From NCBI RefSeq assembly GCF_012726205.1, contig NZ_JAASAE010000005.1, positions 1 through 64,000 on the forward strand: a DNA stretch of 64,000 bases, given 5' to 3'. The notes beneath the pieces were generated by a model. The model was not told the DNA's origin. It searched no databases and saw nothing but the letters and a program-made list of their open reading frames with translations. Of this stretch, positions 8,162 to 15,978 are shown one piece after another; positions within the stretch are counted from its first letter, which is position 1; every line of letters starts with the position of its first letter. This DNA comes from Rhodococcus sp. HNM0569 (lineage in GTDB: Bacteria > Actinomycetota > Actinomycetes > Mycobacteriales > Mycobacteriaceae). The translations under genes were made by a program, and so were the position numbers.

Positions 8162-9247
8162 ATGGAGCCCGAACCCGGTGGTCGAGGCGAGACGACCGGG
8201 CCCGGCTCGGCGCAGGCTCTGCACGCGTCGAACCGGATCCTCGCGGCCATCACCGACCTTTGGGACCATCCGCGCAGTCCGGTGTCGGTCGCGATCATGT
8301 GCCGATGGGCCGCCGAGCACGGACGCTCCCGCGACGCACTGTTGCGCGGATCGGGCATCGAGCCGGCGTCGCTGACGGACGTCGACGCACTCGTCGAAGC
8401 GCGTCAGGAACTGGCCGTCATCCGCAATCTCGTGGCATCCGCAGGCCGACGGCCCGGGCTCGGCGTCGACCTCGGCCGTCGCTACCACCTCACCGCCTAC
8501 GGATACCTCGGCTACCTGCTCGCCGCGTCGGCCACGGTGCGCGAGACCGTGCAGCGGGGCCTGCACTACGCCTTGCTCACCTTCGCGTTCGCCACCATGA
8601 CGGCGCGAGTGGACGACGGAAGATACGTGCTCACGCTCGAGGCCGACGACGTCCCCGCCGACATCCGGCACTTCGTCCTCGAACGCGACATGACTGCCGT
8701 CGTCCAGATCCATCGCGGGATCTTTCCCGGTGCCGACGATCCGCTCGTCGAGATCCGGCTCCCGCTCCCCGCACCCGCCGACTCCGCGGGGGAGACGGCC
8801 TACCGGGAGTACTTCGGTGTTCCGGTCCTCTTCGGATCGCCGCGAGCCGAAATCGTCTACGAAGGCACCTATCTCGATCGGGAACCGCCCATGGCGAACG
8901 AGCACGCGGTGCAACTGATGCTGGCCCACTGCGAACGCATCCGCGCCGAGCGGCTGCACAGCACGGGTGTGGCGGCGCAGGTGCGCGCACACCTGCTGGA
9001 CCTGTCCTCGCTCGACCTCACCCTCGACGACGTCGCCGCGCGTCTGCACTACGCACCGCGCACGCTGCGCCGGCACCTCGAGCACGAGGGCACCACATTC
9101 CGCGAACTCGTCGACGAGGTGCGCCGCATCGTCGCCGACAACCTGCTGCGCGAGCAGTCCGTCCCGCGGTACGAGATCGCCCACCGTCTGGGCTACTCCG
9201 ACTGGTCGAGTGTGGCGCGCGCCCGGCGGCGGTGGCAGAGCCGATGA
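8162..9247 (+). CDS. AraC-family transcriptional regulator (VirS-like)
   Basis: A 361-residue regulator from ATG 8162 (a GTG at 8141 would add 7 residues). The N-terminal ~230 residues look like the arabinose-binding-type domain found in VirS/OruR regulators (GRRYHLTAYGYLGYLLAAS). The C-terminal AraC helix-turn-helix pair is visible: LTLDDVAARLHYAPRTLRRHL and the second helix IAHRLGYSDWSSVARARRRW. The protein ends right after RRRWQSR, about ten residues earlier than most AraC proteins, so the last helix may be short. It is transcribed away from the alcohol dehydrogenase/monooxygenase operon, the same arrangement as virS and the mymA operon in M. tuberculosis. It probably activates that operon in response to a ligand not identifiable from sequence. 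Confidence 0.87.
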   Translation: MEPEPGGRGETTGPGSAQALHASNRILAAITDLWDHPRSPVSVAIMCRWAAEHGRSRDALLRGSGIEPASLTDVDALVEARQELAVIRNLVASAGRRPGLGVDLGRRYHLTAYGYLGYLLAASATVRETVQRGLHYALLTFAFATMTARVDDGRYVLTLEADDVPADIRHFVLERDMTAVVQIHRGIFPGADDPLVEIRLPLPAPADSAGETAYREYFGVPVLFGSPRAEIVYEGTYLDREPPMANEHAVQLMLAHCERIRAERLHSTGVAAQVRAHLLDLSSLDLTLDDVAARLHYAPRTLRRHLEHEGTTFRELVDEVRRIVADNLLREQSVPRYEIAHRLGYSDWSSVARARRRWQSR

Positions 9248-9313
9248 CCGCCGCCCGGCGCCGCTCGGCAGTGTGGGTAGGATTCTTCCCTGCCGAGGCG
9301 TACGTCTCGGCCT

Positions 9314-9387
9314 GGGGCGGTAGCTCAGTCGGTTAGAGCCGTGGACTCATAATCCATTGGTCGCGGGTTCGAGCCCCGCCCGCCCCA
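9314..9387 (+). tRNA. tRNA with CAU anticodon (Met elongator or Ile2)
   Basis: A full cloverleaf: acceptor GGGGCGG pairs with CCGCCCC, D arm GCTC/GAGC, anticodon stem GTGGA/TCCAT around loop CTCATAA (anticodon CAT), T arm GCGGG/CCCGC with TTCGAGC. Discriminator A at 9387; CCA is not encoded. The strong general pairing excludes initiator features only loosely. Variable loop TGGTC is closer to E. coli tRNA-Ile2 (lysidine-modified) than to elongator Met, so identity is open. A -10-like TAGGAT lies at 9278-9283. Confidence 0.9.
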
Positions 9388-9485
9388 CGTCGTGAGCACT
9401 CTGCGAGTCCCCGCACGCCGGTATCACTCACGAGGGGGAGTGCGAAAGCGCCCCGCGACGGGCTGTCCACCTGCAGACTCGGAGC

Positions 9486-10571
9486 ATGACCGGCAGGTGG
9501 GTGCTGCACGTCGACCTCGACGAGTTCATCGCGGCCGTCGAGATCCTGCGCCGCCCCGAACTGCGCGGGAGACCGGTCGTGGTGGGCGGGCGCGGGGACC
9601 CCTCGGAACGTGCCGTGGTGTCGACCGCGTCGTACGCGGCCCGTGAGTACGGAGTCGGCTCGGGCATGCCGCTCAAGATCGCGGCCCGCAAGCTGAAGGA
9701 TGTTCCCGACGCGGTGTTCCTCCCCGTCGACGCCGACGAGTATTCGGCGGCGTCGGCCGTCGTGATGGACACCCTGCGCGGGTTCGACGCCGTCGTCGAG
9801 GTGCTCGGGTGGGACGAGGCATTCCTCGGCGTCGTGACCGACGATCCGGAGGCGCTCGCCGAGCGGATCCGGGCCGCGATCCTCGACGCGACGGGATTGC
9901 ACGCGTCGGTCGGCATCGGCGACAACAAGCTGCGCGCGAAGATCGCCACCGGATTCGGCAAGCCGCGTGGGGTCTTCCGGCTCACCGCGGCAACGTGGTT
10001 CGACGTGATGGGGGAGCGGCCGACGGACGCCTTGTGGGGCATCGGTAGCCGGACGGCGAAACGACTCGCCCGGCACGGCATCACGACGGTGCGCGAGCTT
10101 GCCGCAGCCGACGACCGGGTGCTGGCAGCGGAGTTCGGTCCGAAGATGGGGCCGTGGATCGGGACGATCGGCAGGGGATCCGACACCTCGCCGGTGACCG
10201 CTGATCCGTGGATCGCGCGTTCGCACAGCCGCGAGACCACCTTTCCCGAGGATCTCACCGACTGGTCGGAGGTCGCGGAGCACGCGCGACGGCTCGCGGC
10301 CGTCGTCACCGCCGACATCGTGGCCGAGGACCGCCCGGGCGTGCGAGTCGGCCTCAAGGTGCGGTACGCGCCCTTCGAAACCCACACGGTCAGTGCGCCG
10401 CTCGCCGATCCGACCCTCGACCCCTCGGTGGTCGCCGACGCGGCGGTGGCGCTCACCGACCGCCTCGACCACGCACGGGCCGTGCGGCTGCTCGGCGTCA
10501 GGGTCGAGATGGCACCACCACGCCCTCACGCAGCAGGCGGCGAAGTACCACCATCGCGTCGTCGGTTGTGA
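9486..10571 (+). CDS. dinB: Y-family DNA polymerase IV (DinB2-like)
   Basis: Translesion DNA polymerase, 361 residues. Metal-binding acidic residues are Asp10 (HVDLDEF) and Asp110-Glu111 (GWDEAF). The helix-hairpin-helix region LWGIGSRTAKRLARHGITTV follows, then the little-finger domain. By alignment with E. coli Pol IV (HVDMDCFF, steric gate Phe13), the steric-gate position is Ile15 (HVDLDEFI), not Phe or Tyr. Mycobacterial DinB2 also has an aliphatic residue there and incorporates ribonucleotides. No LexA-type box is seen in the 98 nt upstream. The C-terminal ~25 residues overlap the convergent cupin gene. No beta-clamp peptide is obvious at the C-terminus. Confidence 0.9.
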   Translation: MTGRWVLHVDLDEFIAAVEILRRPELRGRPVVVGGRGDPSERAVVSTASYAAREYGVGSGMPLKIAARKLKDVPDAVFLPVDADEYSAASAVVMDTLRGFDAVVEVLGWDEAFLGVVTDDPEALAERIRAAILDATGLHASVGIGDNKLRAKIATGFGKPRGVFRLTAATWFDVMGERPTDALWGIGSRTAKRLARHGITTVRELAAADDRVLAAEFGPKMGPWIGTIGRGSDTSPVTADPWIARSHSRETTFPEDLTDWSEVAEHARRLAAVVTADIVAEDRPGVRVGLKVRYAPFETHTVSAPLADPTLDPSVVADAAVALTDRLDHARAVRLLGVRVEMAPPRPHAAGGEVPPSRRRL

Positions 10572-11739
10572 GGCCCGGCAACGTCTCCGCGGTCACCGGG
10601 CGGCCCGTCGCGATCTCGCGCAGCGCGGCGACGCACTGCGACGGAAACCGGATCGTCTTGTCCGGCAACCGTAGTGTGGTCCGCGACATGTGGCCCTCGT
10701 GATCGTCGCCGCCCGTGCGCTCCTCCTCGAGTGACACGACCAGTGCGTGCCTCAGGGCCACCGTGCTCGTCGCATCGAAACCGCCGAGCGCGGAGAGGGT
10801 TTCGAGCGGCCGGACGGGTGTGGGCCGCGTTCGCTGCAGGAACCGGTCGCGGACCGCGCCTGCGGTCTGCCCCGCCGCTTCGTCGGCATGACGTGTCAGC
10901 ACCTCGACCACGGCGGCGAGTGCCTTACGCACCTCGGGTTCGACGGCGGACCGGTCCGTGAGGTCGAGGCCGAAGGGCAGGGGCCGCCGCAGGTCTTCGT
11001 CGCGTGCAAGCGCCGCGAGCGCGTCGCGCGCGAGATCGTAGCCGGTGAACGCCTCGACACCCACGGTCAGATGGATCGACGTCTCGCCGAGCGCGACTGC
11101 CGAATGGATCCAGCCGCGCGGCAGGTACAGCGCGTCGCCGGGTCCGAGTTCGACGTCGAGCACCGGTTCGTCCCGGGCACGCGCCGCGACTGCCTCGCGA
11201 TGATCGGTCCACGGCTGGAAGGACAACGGATGCGCGAAGACCGGTGCATGTACGCGCCAATGCTTGTGCCCGTCGACCTGCAGCACGAACACGTCGTGCA
11301 CGTCGTGATGCGGGTCGAAGCCGCGGCTGCCCGGCGGGGTGATGTAGGCGTTGACCTGTGTGGGATATCCGATGTCGTCGACGATCCCGCGGGCGAAGTG
11401 CACGAGCGGCGGCCACAGCCGGTGCAGTCCCTGCAGCACGATGCTCGCGCCCTGCGCGTACTCGGCCAGCACACCCGCCGAGTCGATCTGGTCCGGCATC
11501 TCGGCGCCGAATCCGCCCGAGCGAGTGAAGCACGCACGGTCGAGGACGGTGCCGTCGCGTGCCATCCGCAGGAAGGGCGTGCGGACGCCACGTTCGGCGA
11601 TCAACTCGTCGACCGCATCCGCGGACAACAGGTCGGTGAACGGGCCGGGCAATTCCTGCGCGCGGCTCAACAGCGGGCCGCGGCCCCAGAAGTCGCGGCC
11701 GAACACCGAGGGTTCGACCGCGACACACCGTTCGAGCAC
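10498..11739 (-). CDS. JmjC/cupin-4 Fe(II)/2-oxoglutarate hydroxylase
   Basis: A 413-residue protein of the family that includes the ribosomal-protein hydroxylases YcfD/RoxA, NO66 and MINA53. The iron triad is complete: His144-x-Asp146 in DPHHDVHDVFVLQ, and His212 in LPRGWIH. The dimerisation helices and a C-terminal winged-helix-like domain (PDKTIRFPSQCVAALREI ... LLREGVVVPSRP) follow, as in bacterial ROX proteins. The start is GTG 11739; no Met lies earlier in frame before the preceding gene. It begins only 5 nt after the stop of the small repeat peptide, which implies translational coupling and a shared mRNA. The 3' end overlaps dinB convergently by 74 nt. The repeat peptide is a candidate substrate (inference). 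Confidence 0.87.
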   Translation of the reverse strand: MLERCVAVEPSVFGRDFWGRGPLLSRAQELPGPFTDLLSADAVDELIAERGVRTPFLRMARDGTVLDRACFTRSGGFGAEMPDQIDSAGVLAEYAQGASIVLQGLHRLWPPLVHFARGIVDDIGYPTQVNAYITPPGSRGFDPHHDVHDVFVLQVDGHKHWRVHAPVFAHPLSFQPWTDHREAVAARARDEPVLDVELGPGDALYLPRGWIHSAVALGETSIHLTVGVEAFTGYDLARDALAALARDEDLRRPLPFGLDLTDRSAVEPEVRKALAAVVEVLTRHADEAAGQTAGAVRDRFLQRTRPTPVRPLETLSALGGFDATSTVALRHALVVSLEEERTGGDDHEGHMSRTTLRLPDKTIRFPSQCVAALREIATGRPVTAETLPGLTTDDAMVVLRRLLREGVVVPSRP

Positions 11740-11744
11740 GGGCG

Positions 11745-12002
11745 TCAGGCGCGTCCGTCGGCGCCGCCGTCGTGGCCCTCCGGATTGGAGCCGCCGTCCG
11801 CGGGGCCTTCGCCGGGGTCCGCCGGTCCGTCGGCGCCGCCGTCGTGGCCCTCCGGATTGGAGCCGCCGTCCGCGGGGCCTTCGCCGGGATCGGCCGGTCC
11901 GTCGGCGCCGCCGTCGTGGCCGCCGGGATTGGAGCCGCCGTCCGCGGGACCCTCGTCGGGGTTGGCGCCGGAGGTGGTGATGTCGTCGTCTTCGAGTGCC
12001 AT
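11745..12002 (-). CDS. Small acidic tandem-repeat peptide, candidate modified precursor
   Basis: An 85-residue peptide. Residues 1-17 (MALEDDDITTSGANPDE) form a non-repeated acidic leader. Residues 18-85 are three copies of a 24-residue unit (GPADGGSNP, then E or G, then GHDGGADGPADPGE), the last one cut at 20 residues. There is no Cys, Lys or aromatic residue, and exactly one His per repeat (GHDGG). AGAGGA lies 8-10 nt before the ATG at 12002. No signal peptide. The downstream gene 5 nt away is a cupin-4 hydroxylase, whose relatives hydroxylate His or Arg in ribosomal proteins, so this may be its substrate or a ribosomally made precursor. It could instead be an unrelated disordered protein. 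I do not recognise a named function. Confidence 0.75.
   Translation of the reverse strand: MALEDDDITTSGANPDEGPADGGSNPGGHDGGADGPADPGEGPADGGSNPEGHDGGADGPADPGEGPADGGSNPEGHDGGADGRA
11748..11951 (-). repeat. 72-bp coding tandem repeat, 2.8 copies
   Basis: The units encode residues 18-41, 42-65 and 66-85 of the small acidic peptide. The two downstream copies are almost identical even at synonymous positions; the upstream copy has a few changes (Gly for Glu before GHDGG). This suggests recent duplication and likely copy-number variation between strains. Confidence 0.9.
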
Positions 12003-12174
12003 GGGGGTCCTCTCTGGTCCTTCCACACGTCACCGCCGCCCGCGGTCGGGCGCGGTCGCCGACGGGGTGCCTCGCCGGGGGGTTCGTCAAACATCGGGCC
12101 GCGGCGCGCACAACGGACCTCGCCGTTGTGCCGGTCCCGCACGCCGCGGCCTTCGCGTCGCCTACGGTGCGAGC

Positions 12175-12714
12175 ATGGCGATCACACCCGACGGCAAGGA
12201 CTGGACCTGGGTACTGGATCGCCCGTGTCCCGAGTGCGGGTTCGACGCGAGCACCGTCGTGTACGACGAGGTGCCGACGTTGACGAGACGCGCGGCAGCG
12301 GTCTGGTCGGACGTGCTTCGCCGCACGGACGTCGCCACGCGGCCAGACCCGTCGGTGTGGTCGCCTCTCGAATACTCGGCCCACGTGCGTGACGTGTGCC
12401 GCATCTTCACGATCCGCCTCGCGCTCATGCTGTCCGACGACGAACCCGTGTTCGCGGACTGGGACCAGGACGCGACCGCGGTGCGGGCCCGCTACAACCA
12501 CGAGGACCCCGCGGCGGTCGCGGTCGCGTTGACCGACGCCGCGGACGCGGTCGCCTCGGGATTCGCCGGCATCGACGTCGCGAGACGTGACCGGGTGGGG
12601 CTGCGTTCCGACGGGCACTCGTTCACCGTCGAGTCGCTCGCGCGGTACTTCGTGCACGACCCGATCCATCACCTGCACGACGTCGGCGTGCCGTGGCCGG
12701 GCCGGGCCGGCTGA
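12175..12714 (+). CDS. DinB/DfsB-superfamily metal-binding protein
   Basis: A 179-residue protein of the four-helix DinB-like (YfiT/maleylpyruvate isomerase-type) superfamily. Candidate metal ligands are His in EYSAHVRDV and the C-terminal cluster FVHDPIHHLHD. A short N-terminal CPECGFD knuckle is unusual. These proteins are often thiol-dependent transferases or isomerases; the substrate here is unknown. The gene is divergent from the repeat-peptide/cupin pair across 172 nt. TACGGT at 12163-12168 lies 6 nt before the ATG, suggesting a leaderless transcript. Confidence 0.75.
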   Translation: MAITPDGKDWTWVLDRPCPECGFDASTVVYDEVPTLTRRAAAVWSDVLRRTDVATRPDPSVWSPLEYSAHVRDVCRIFTIRLALMLSDDEPVFADWDQDATAVRARYNHEDPAAVAVALTDAADAVASGFAGIDVARRDRVGLRSDGHSFTVESLARYFVHDPIHHLHDVGVPWPGRAG

Positions 12715-12727
12715 TCCGGCTGTCGGG

Positions 12728-13141
12728 TCAGCCCCGCTTGTCCCACTCGATCGCGGGGCACGTGTCCATCACCATGAGCACGCCCGCGTCGGTGGTGCGC
12801 GCGAACGCGTCCTCGTCGACGACACCGAGTTGGAACCACACGCCCTTCGCGCCCAGCGCGACGGCCTCGTCGGCGAACGTGCCCGCCGCCTCGGACCGGC
12901 GGAAGACGTCGACGACATCGACGGGGAAGGGGACCTCGGCCAGCGACGCGTAGCCCTGCTCGCCGAGCACGGTGGGTGCCGACGGGTGGATCGGCACGAT
13001 CTTCTTGCCGCGCTGCTGCAGCAGCTTCGCTATGCGGTAGGCGGTCTTGCCCGGATCGCCGGAAAGTCCGACGACGGCCCAGGTCTGCAGCTCGTCGAGC
13101 ATCGTGTCGACGGCTGTGCGGTCCTGCCACGAGGTGCTCAT
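12728..13141 (-). CDS. CoA-binding domain protein (YccU-like)
   Basis: A 137-residue single-domain protein with the CoA/nucleotide-binding Rossmann fold: WAVVGLSGDPGKTAYRIAKLLQQRG near the N-terminus, then PIHP and the VDVVDVFRR and GAKGVWFQLGVVDE strands typical of the CoA_binding_2 family. Function of the family is not established. It converges with the DinB-like gene (13 nt apart). TAGGTT, read on the minus strand at 13148-13153, is 6 nt before the ATG, the leaderless pattern. Confidence 0.85.
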   Translation of the reverse strand: MSTSWQDRTAVDTMLDELQTWAVVGLSGDPGKTAYRIAKLLQQRGKKIVPIHPSAPTVLGEQGYASLAEVPFPVDVVDVFRRSEAAGTFADEAVALGAKGVWFQLGVVDEDAFARTTDAGVLMVMDTCPAIEWDKRG

Positions 13142-13180
13142 GCCCCCAACCTACCGCCGACGTCGACGGAAATTCATCCC

Positions 13181-13194
13181 TAGAACGTGTTCCA
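13181..13194. promoter_or_regulatory. KstR-type palindrome
   Basis: TAGAACGTGTTCCA fits the mycobacterial KstR operator TnnAACnnGTTnnA at every fixed position. It lies 102 nt before the second alcohol dehydrogenase and 40 nt before the divergent CoA-binding gene. KstR represses sterol catabolism genes; control here is inferred. Confidence 0.5.
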
Positions 13195-13206
13195 ATTTTG
13201 GCCGAA

Positions 13207-13222
13207 TGTGCCTACTGTCACA
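13207..13222. promoter_or_regulatory. CRP/GlxR-like operator
   Basis: TGTGC-N6-TCACA matches the TGTGA-N6-TCACA consensus with one mismatch. It lies 74 nt before the second alcohol dehydrogenase, 13 nt after the KstR-type palindrome. The first alcohol dehydrogenase paralogue has a similar site. Confidence 0.5.
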
Positions 13223-13295
13223 TCAGCGGGTCGGCATGGGTACGAGTGCGATGCGGGCCCGACTGCAACTGGCGACAGAGAAGGGTTGAACAGAC

Positions 13296-14423
13296 GTGAA
13301 GACCAAGGGCGCAATTCTGTGGGGCGTGAACGAACCGTGGTCGGTGGAAGAGATCGAGATCGGGGAACCTGTCGCCGGTGAGGTGTCCCTCCGCATGGAG
13401 GCGGCCGGCATGTGCCACTCCGACCACCACATGGTCACCGGTGCCACGCCGCTGCCGTCGTACCCCGCGATGGGCGGGCACGAAGGCGCGGGCGTCGTCA
13501 CCAAGGTCGGTCCCGGGGTCACCGACCTCGAGGTGGGCGACCACGTCGTCCTGTCCTTCATCCCCGCCTGCGGCAAGTGTCCGTCCTGTTCCGCAGGCCA
13601 CCAGAATCTGTGCGACCTGGGCGCCGGGCTGCTGAGCGGCCAGGCCATCAGCGACGGCACGTACCGCATCCAGGCACGCGGGCAGGACGTGATCCCGATG
13701 TGCCTGCTCGGCACGTTCTCGCCGTACATGACCGTGCACGAATCCTCGGTCATCAAGATCGACAAGGACATTCCGTTCGAGGTCGCGGCGCTCGTGGGGT
13801 GCGGCGTGCCCACCGGATGGGGGTCGGCCACCAACATCGCCGAGGTCAAGCCGGGTGAAGCCGTCGCGATCGTCGGTGTCGGTGGTGTCGGCATGAGCGC
13901 ACTGCAGGCCGCGGTCGCGTCCGGTGCACGGCAGGTCTTCGCGATCGATCCGGTGCCGTGGAAGCGCGACCAGGCGATCAAGTTCGGTGCCACGCACGCG
14001 TTCGAGAGCATGGAAGCCGCGATCGTCCCGATCATGGAGCTCACCTACGGGCGGATGGCCGACAAGACCATCATCACGCTCGGCCACATGAAGGGCGAGT
14101 ACATCGACCCGGCCCTGACGCTCACCGCGAAGTCCGGTCGTTGCGTCGTCACCGCGATGGGCGACATGGCCGACATGGACGTCAAGCTCAACCTGTTCCT
14201 CATGGCGATGCTGCAGAAGGACCTCAAGGGCAACGTCTTCGGCGGCTGCAGCTCGCGCGTCGAGGTACCCAACCTGCTCAACCTGTACAAGTCGGGCCAG
14301 CTCAACCTCGACGACATGATCACCAACTACTACTCGCTCGAAGAGATCAACCAGGGCTACCAGGACATGCTTGACGGCAAGAACATCCGCGGCGTCATCC
14401 GCTACACCGACGCCGATCGCTGA
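13296..14423 (+). CDS. Zinc alcohol dehydrogenase, NDMA-dependent (nicotinoprotein) type, second copy
   Basis: A 375-residue paralogue of the enzyme at 6836-7963, same length, with catalytic zinc ligands Cys40 and His62, structural zinc Cys92, 95, 98 and 106, and GVGGVG in the nucleotide fold. GTG start with AGAAGGG upstream at about 13278-13285. It stands alone rather than in the monooxygenase operon. The upstream 150 nt carry a KstR-type palindrome and a CRP-like site, suggesting control by lipid or sterol signals and carbon status. The substrate is probably a primary or secondary alcohol; sequence does not say which. Confidence 0.92.
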   Translation: MKTKGAILWGVNEPWSVEEIEIGEPVAGEVSLRMEAAGMCHSDHHMVTGATPLPSYPAMGGHEGAGVVTKVGPGVTDLEVGDHVVLSFIPACGKCPSCSAGHQNLCDLGAGLLSGQAISDGTYRIQARGQDVIPMCLLGTFSPYMTVHESSVIKIDKDIPFEVAALVGCGVPTGWGSATNIAEVKPGEAVAIVGVGGVGMSALQAAVASGARQVFAIDPVPWKRDQAIKFGATHAFESMEAAIVPIMELTYGRMADKTIITLGHMKGEYIDPALTLTAKSGRCVVTAMGDMADMDVKLNLFLMAMLQKDLKGNVFGGCSSRVEVPNLLNLYKSGQLNLDDMITNYYSLEEINQGYQDMLDGKNIRGVIRYTDADR

Positions 14424-14459
14424 TCGGGCGGTAACGGCACCGGTCGATAGGGTGGCCGG

Positions 14460-15311
14460 GTGAGCACTTCCGACAGCCACCTGGTCACCGTCGATCGCGT
14501 TCTGGGGCGTCTTGCCGACTGGCCCGTCGACCATGCCGCTGCCGTCGTCGTCGCCGACGACGGCAGCGTGCTGGGCCGGTACGGGGACACCACCCGGGTG
14601 TTCGACCTCGCCTCCGTCACGAAACTTCTCGCCGCGTACGGCGTCCTCGTCGCGGTCGAGGAGGGTGCCGTCGAACTCGATCAGCCTGCCGGGCCGCCCG
14701 GATCGACCGTCCGGCATCTGCTCGCACACGCGTCGGGGCTCGATTTCGCCGAGCATCGGGTGCGTGCCGAGCCCGCCACCAAGCGCATCTACTCGAGCGC
14801 GGGATACGAGGTGCTCGCGTCGTTCGTCGAGGCCGAATCGGGCATCGACTTCCCGGAGTACCTGCGCGACGGTGTCTTCGCACCGCTCGGGATGGCGTCG
14901 GCCGTGCTGGACGGGTCGGCCGGGCACGGTGCCCGAGCCTGCGTGGACGACCTCGCGGCCTTCGCGGCCGAACTGTTCGCGCCGCGACTGCTCGCCCCCG
15001 AGACACTGCGCGAGGCCACCACCCTCCAGTTCCCCGGACTGAACGGGATCCTGCCCGGCTACGGCATGCAGAAACCCAACGACTGGGGCCTCGGTTTCGA
15101 ACTGCGTGCACACAAGACGCCGCACTGGACCGGCGAACACAACTCGCCCGGCACCTTCGGACACTTCGGCCAGTCCGGCACCTTCCTGTGGGTCGATCCG
15201 GACGCCCGTGTCGCGACCCTCGTGCTCACCGACCGCGCGTTCGGCGACTGGGCGAAACCGCTGTGGCGGGACGTGAGCGACGCCGTGCTCGCGACCGCAC
15301 GCGACCGCTGA
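14460..15311 (+). CDS. Serine hydrolase of the beta-lactamase/EstB class C fold
   Basis: A 283-residue protein with the SxxK nucleophile motif SVTK (Ser52, Lys55), a YSSAGY segment in the place of the Tyr-containing YxN motif, and a GHFGQSGTF segment near the KTG-equivalent site. No signal peptide is seen, so it is cytosolic, which favours an esterase or peptidase role rather than a true beta-lactamase. TAGGGT at 14448-14453 is 6 nt before the GTG, indicating a leaderless transcript. It lies 36 nt after the alcohol dehydrogenase. Confidence 0.82.
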   Translation: MSTSDSHLVTVDRVLGRLADWPVDHAAAVVVADDGSVLGRYGDTTRVFDLASVTKLLAAYGVLVAVEEGAVELDQPAGPPGSTVRHLLAHASGLDFAEHRVRAEPATKRIYSSAGYEVLASFVEAESGIDFPEYLRDGVFAPLGMASAVLDGSAGHGARACVDDLAAFAAELFAPRLLAPETLREATTLQFPGLNGILPGYGMQKPNDWGLGFELRAHKTPHWTGEHNSPGTFGHFGQSGTFLWVDPDARVATLVLTDRAFGDWAKPLWRDVSDAVLATARDR

Positions 15312-15441
15312 CGCGGCGATTCTCCGATTCACTGGCGCAACATGGGCAACACAGGCACACTGTGACATCGAGCGTGTCGATCACCTGCACGTCGATCGAG
15401 GTCGTTGGGGAAGGCGTCCCTCGTCGAAGCAGGAGGTACTC

Positions 15442-15954
15442 GTGCGGGCATCCGAACAGTTCGCAGACACCACGACCGGAGTGGTCTACATCCACTCCGC
15501 CACGGCTGCGCTCTGCCCACATGTCGAGTGGGCGCTCGCTGCCGTACTGAACAGTCCCGCCAATCTCAAGTGGACGTCGCAACCGGCGTCCGCTGGCACC
15601 CTGCGCGCCACGACGTCGTGGGTGGGTCCGGTCGGCACCGCGGCGCGGCTCGTGAACGCACTCGAGGCGTGGCCTGTGCTGAGATTCGAGGTCACCGAGG
15701 ACCCGAGCGACGGAGTCGACGGTGTGCGATACAGCTACGCCCCCGGCTTGGGACGGTGGCACGGCGTCGCGAGCGCGAGCGGCGACATAGTCCTGGGCGA
15801 ATTGAGGTTGCGGGCGATCCTGGCTGCAGGCGGCGACATCGCCTCGGAGATCGACCACGCGCTCGGCACACCGTGGGACGCCGAACTCGAGCCGTTCCGC
15901 AGCGGCGGAGAGGGCGGAGCCGAAGTCACCTGGCTGCGCCGCGACGTCGGCTGA
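15442..15954 (+). CDS. DUF3145 protein
   Basis: A 170-residue conserved actinobacterial protein of unknown function. GTG start with a clear AGGAGGT ribosome site. Visible segments are GVVYIHSATAALCPHVEWAL and GRWHGVASASGDIVLGELRLRAIL, with a C-terminal DHALGTPWDAELEPFR. It converges with accD6 (24 nt between stops), and this adjacency is seen in related genomes. No motif suggests an activity. Confidence 0.85.
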   Translation: MRASEQFADTTTGVVYIHSATAALCPHVEWALAAVLNSPANLKWTSQPASAGTLRATTSWVGPVGTAARLVNALEAWPVLRFEVTEDPSDGVDGVRYSYAPGLGRWHGVASASGDIVLGELRLRAILAAGGDIASEIDHALGTPWDAELEPFRSGGEGGAEVTWLRRDVG

Positions 15955-15978
15955 CGCGCGCGGCGCAGACCTGCGCGA

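Noticed and set aside
11748-11951. Repeats as a CRISPR array
   Set aside because: Repeats are direct, contiguous, in-frame and without spacers, and there are no cas genes.
10747-12714. 655-residue plus frame ending in the DinB-like protein
   Set aside because: The first 476 codons run antisense to the cupin and repeat peptide; the real start is ATG 12175.
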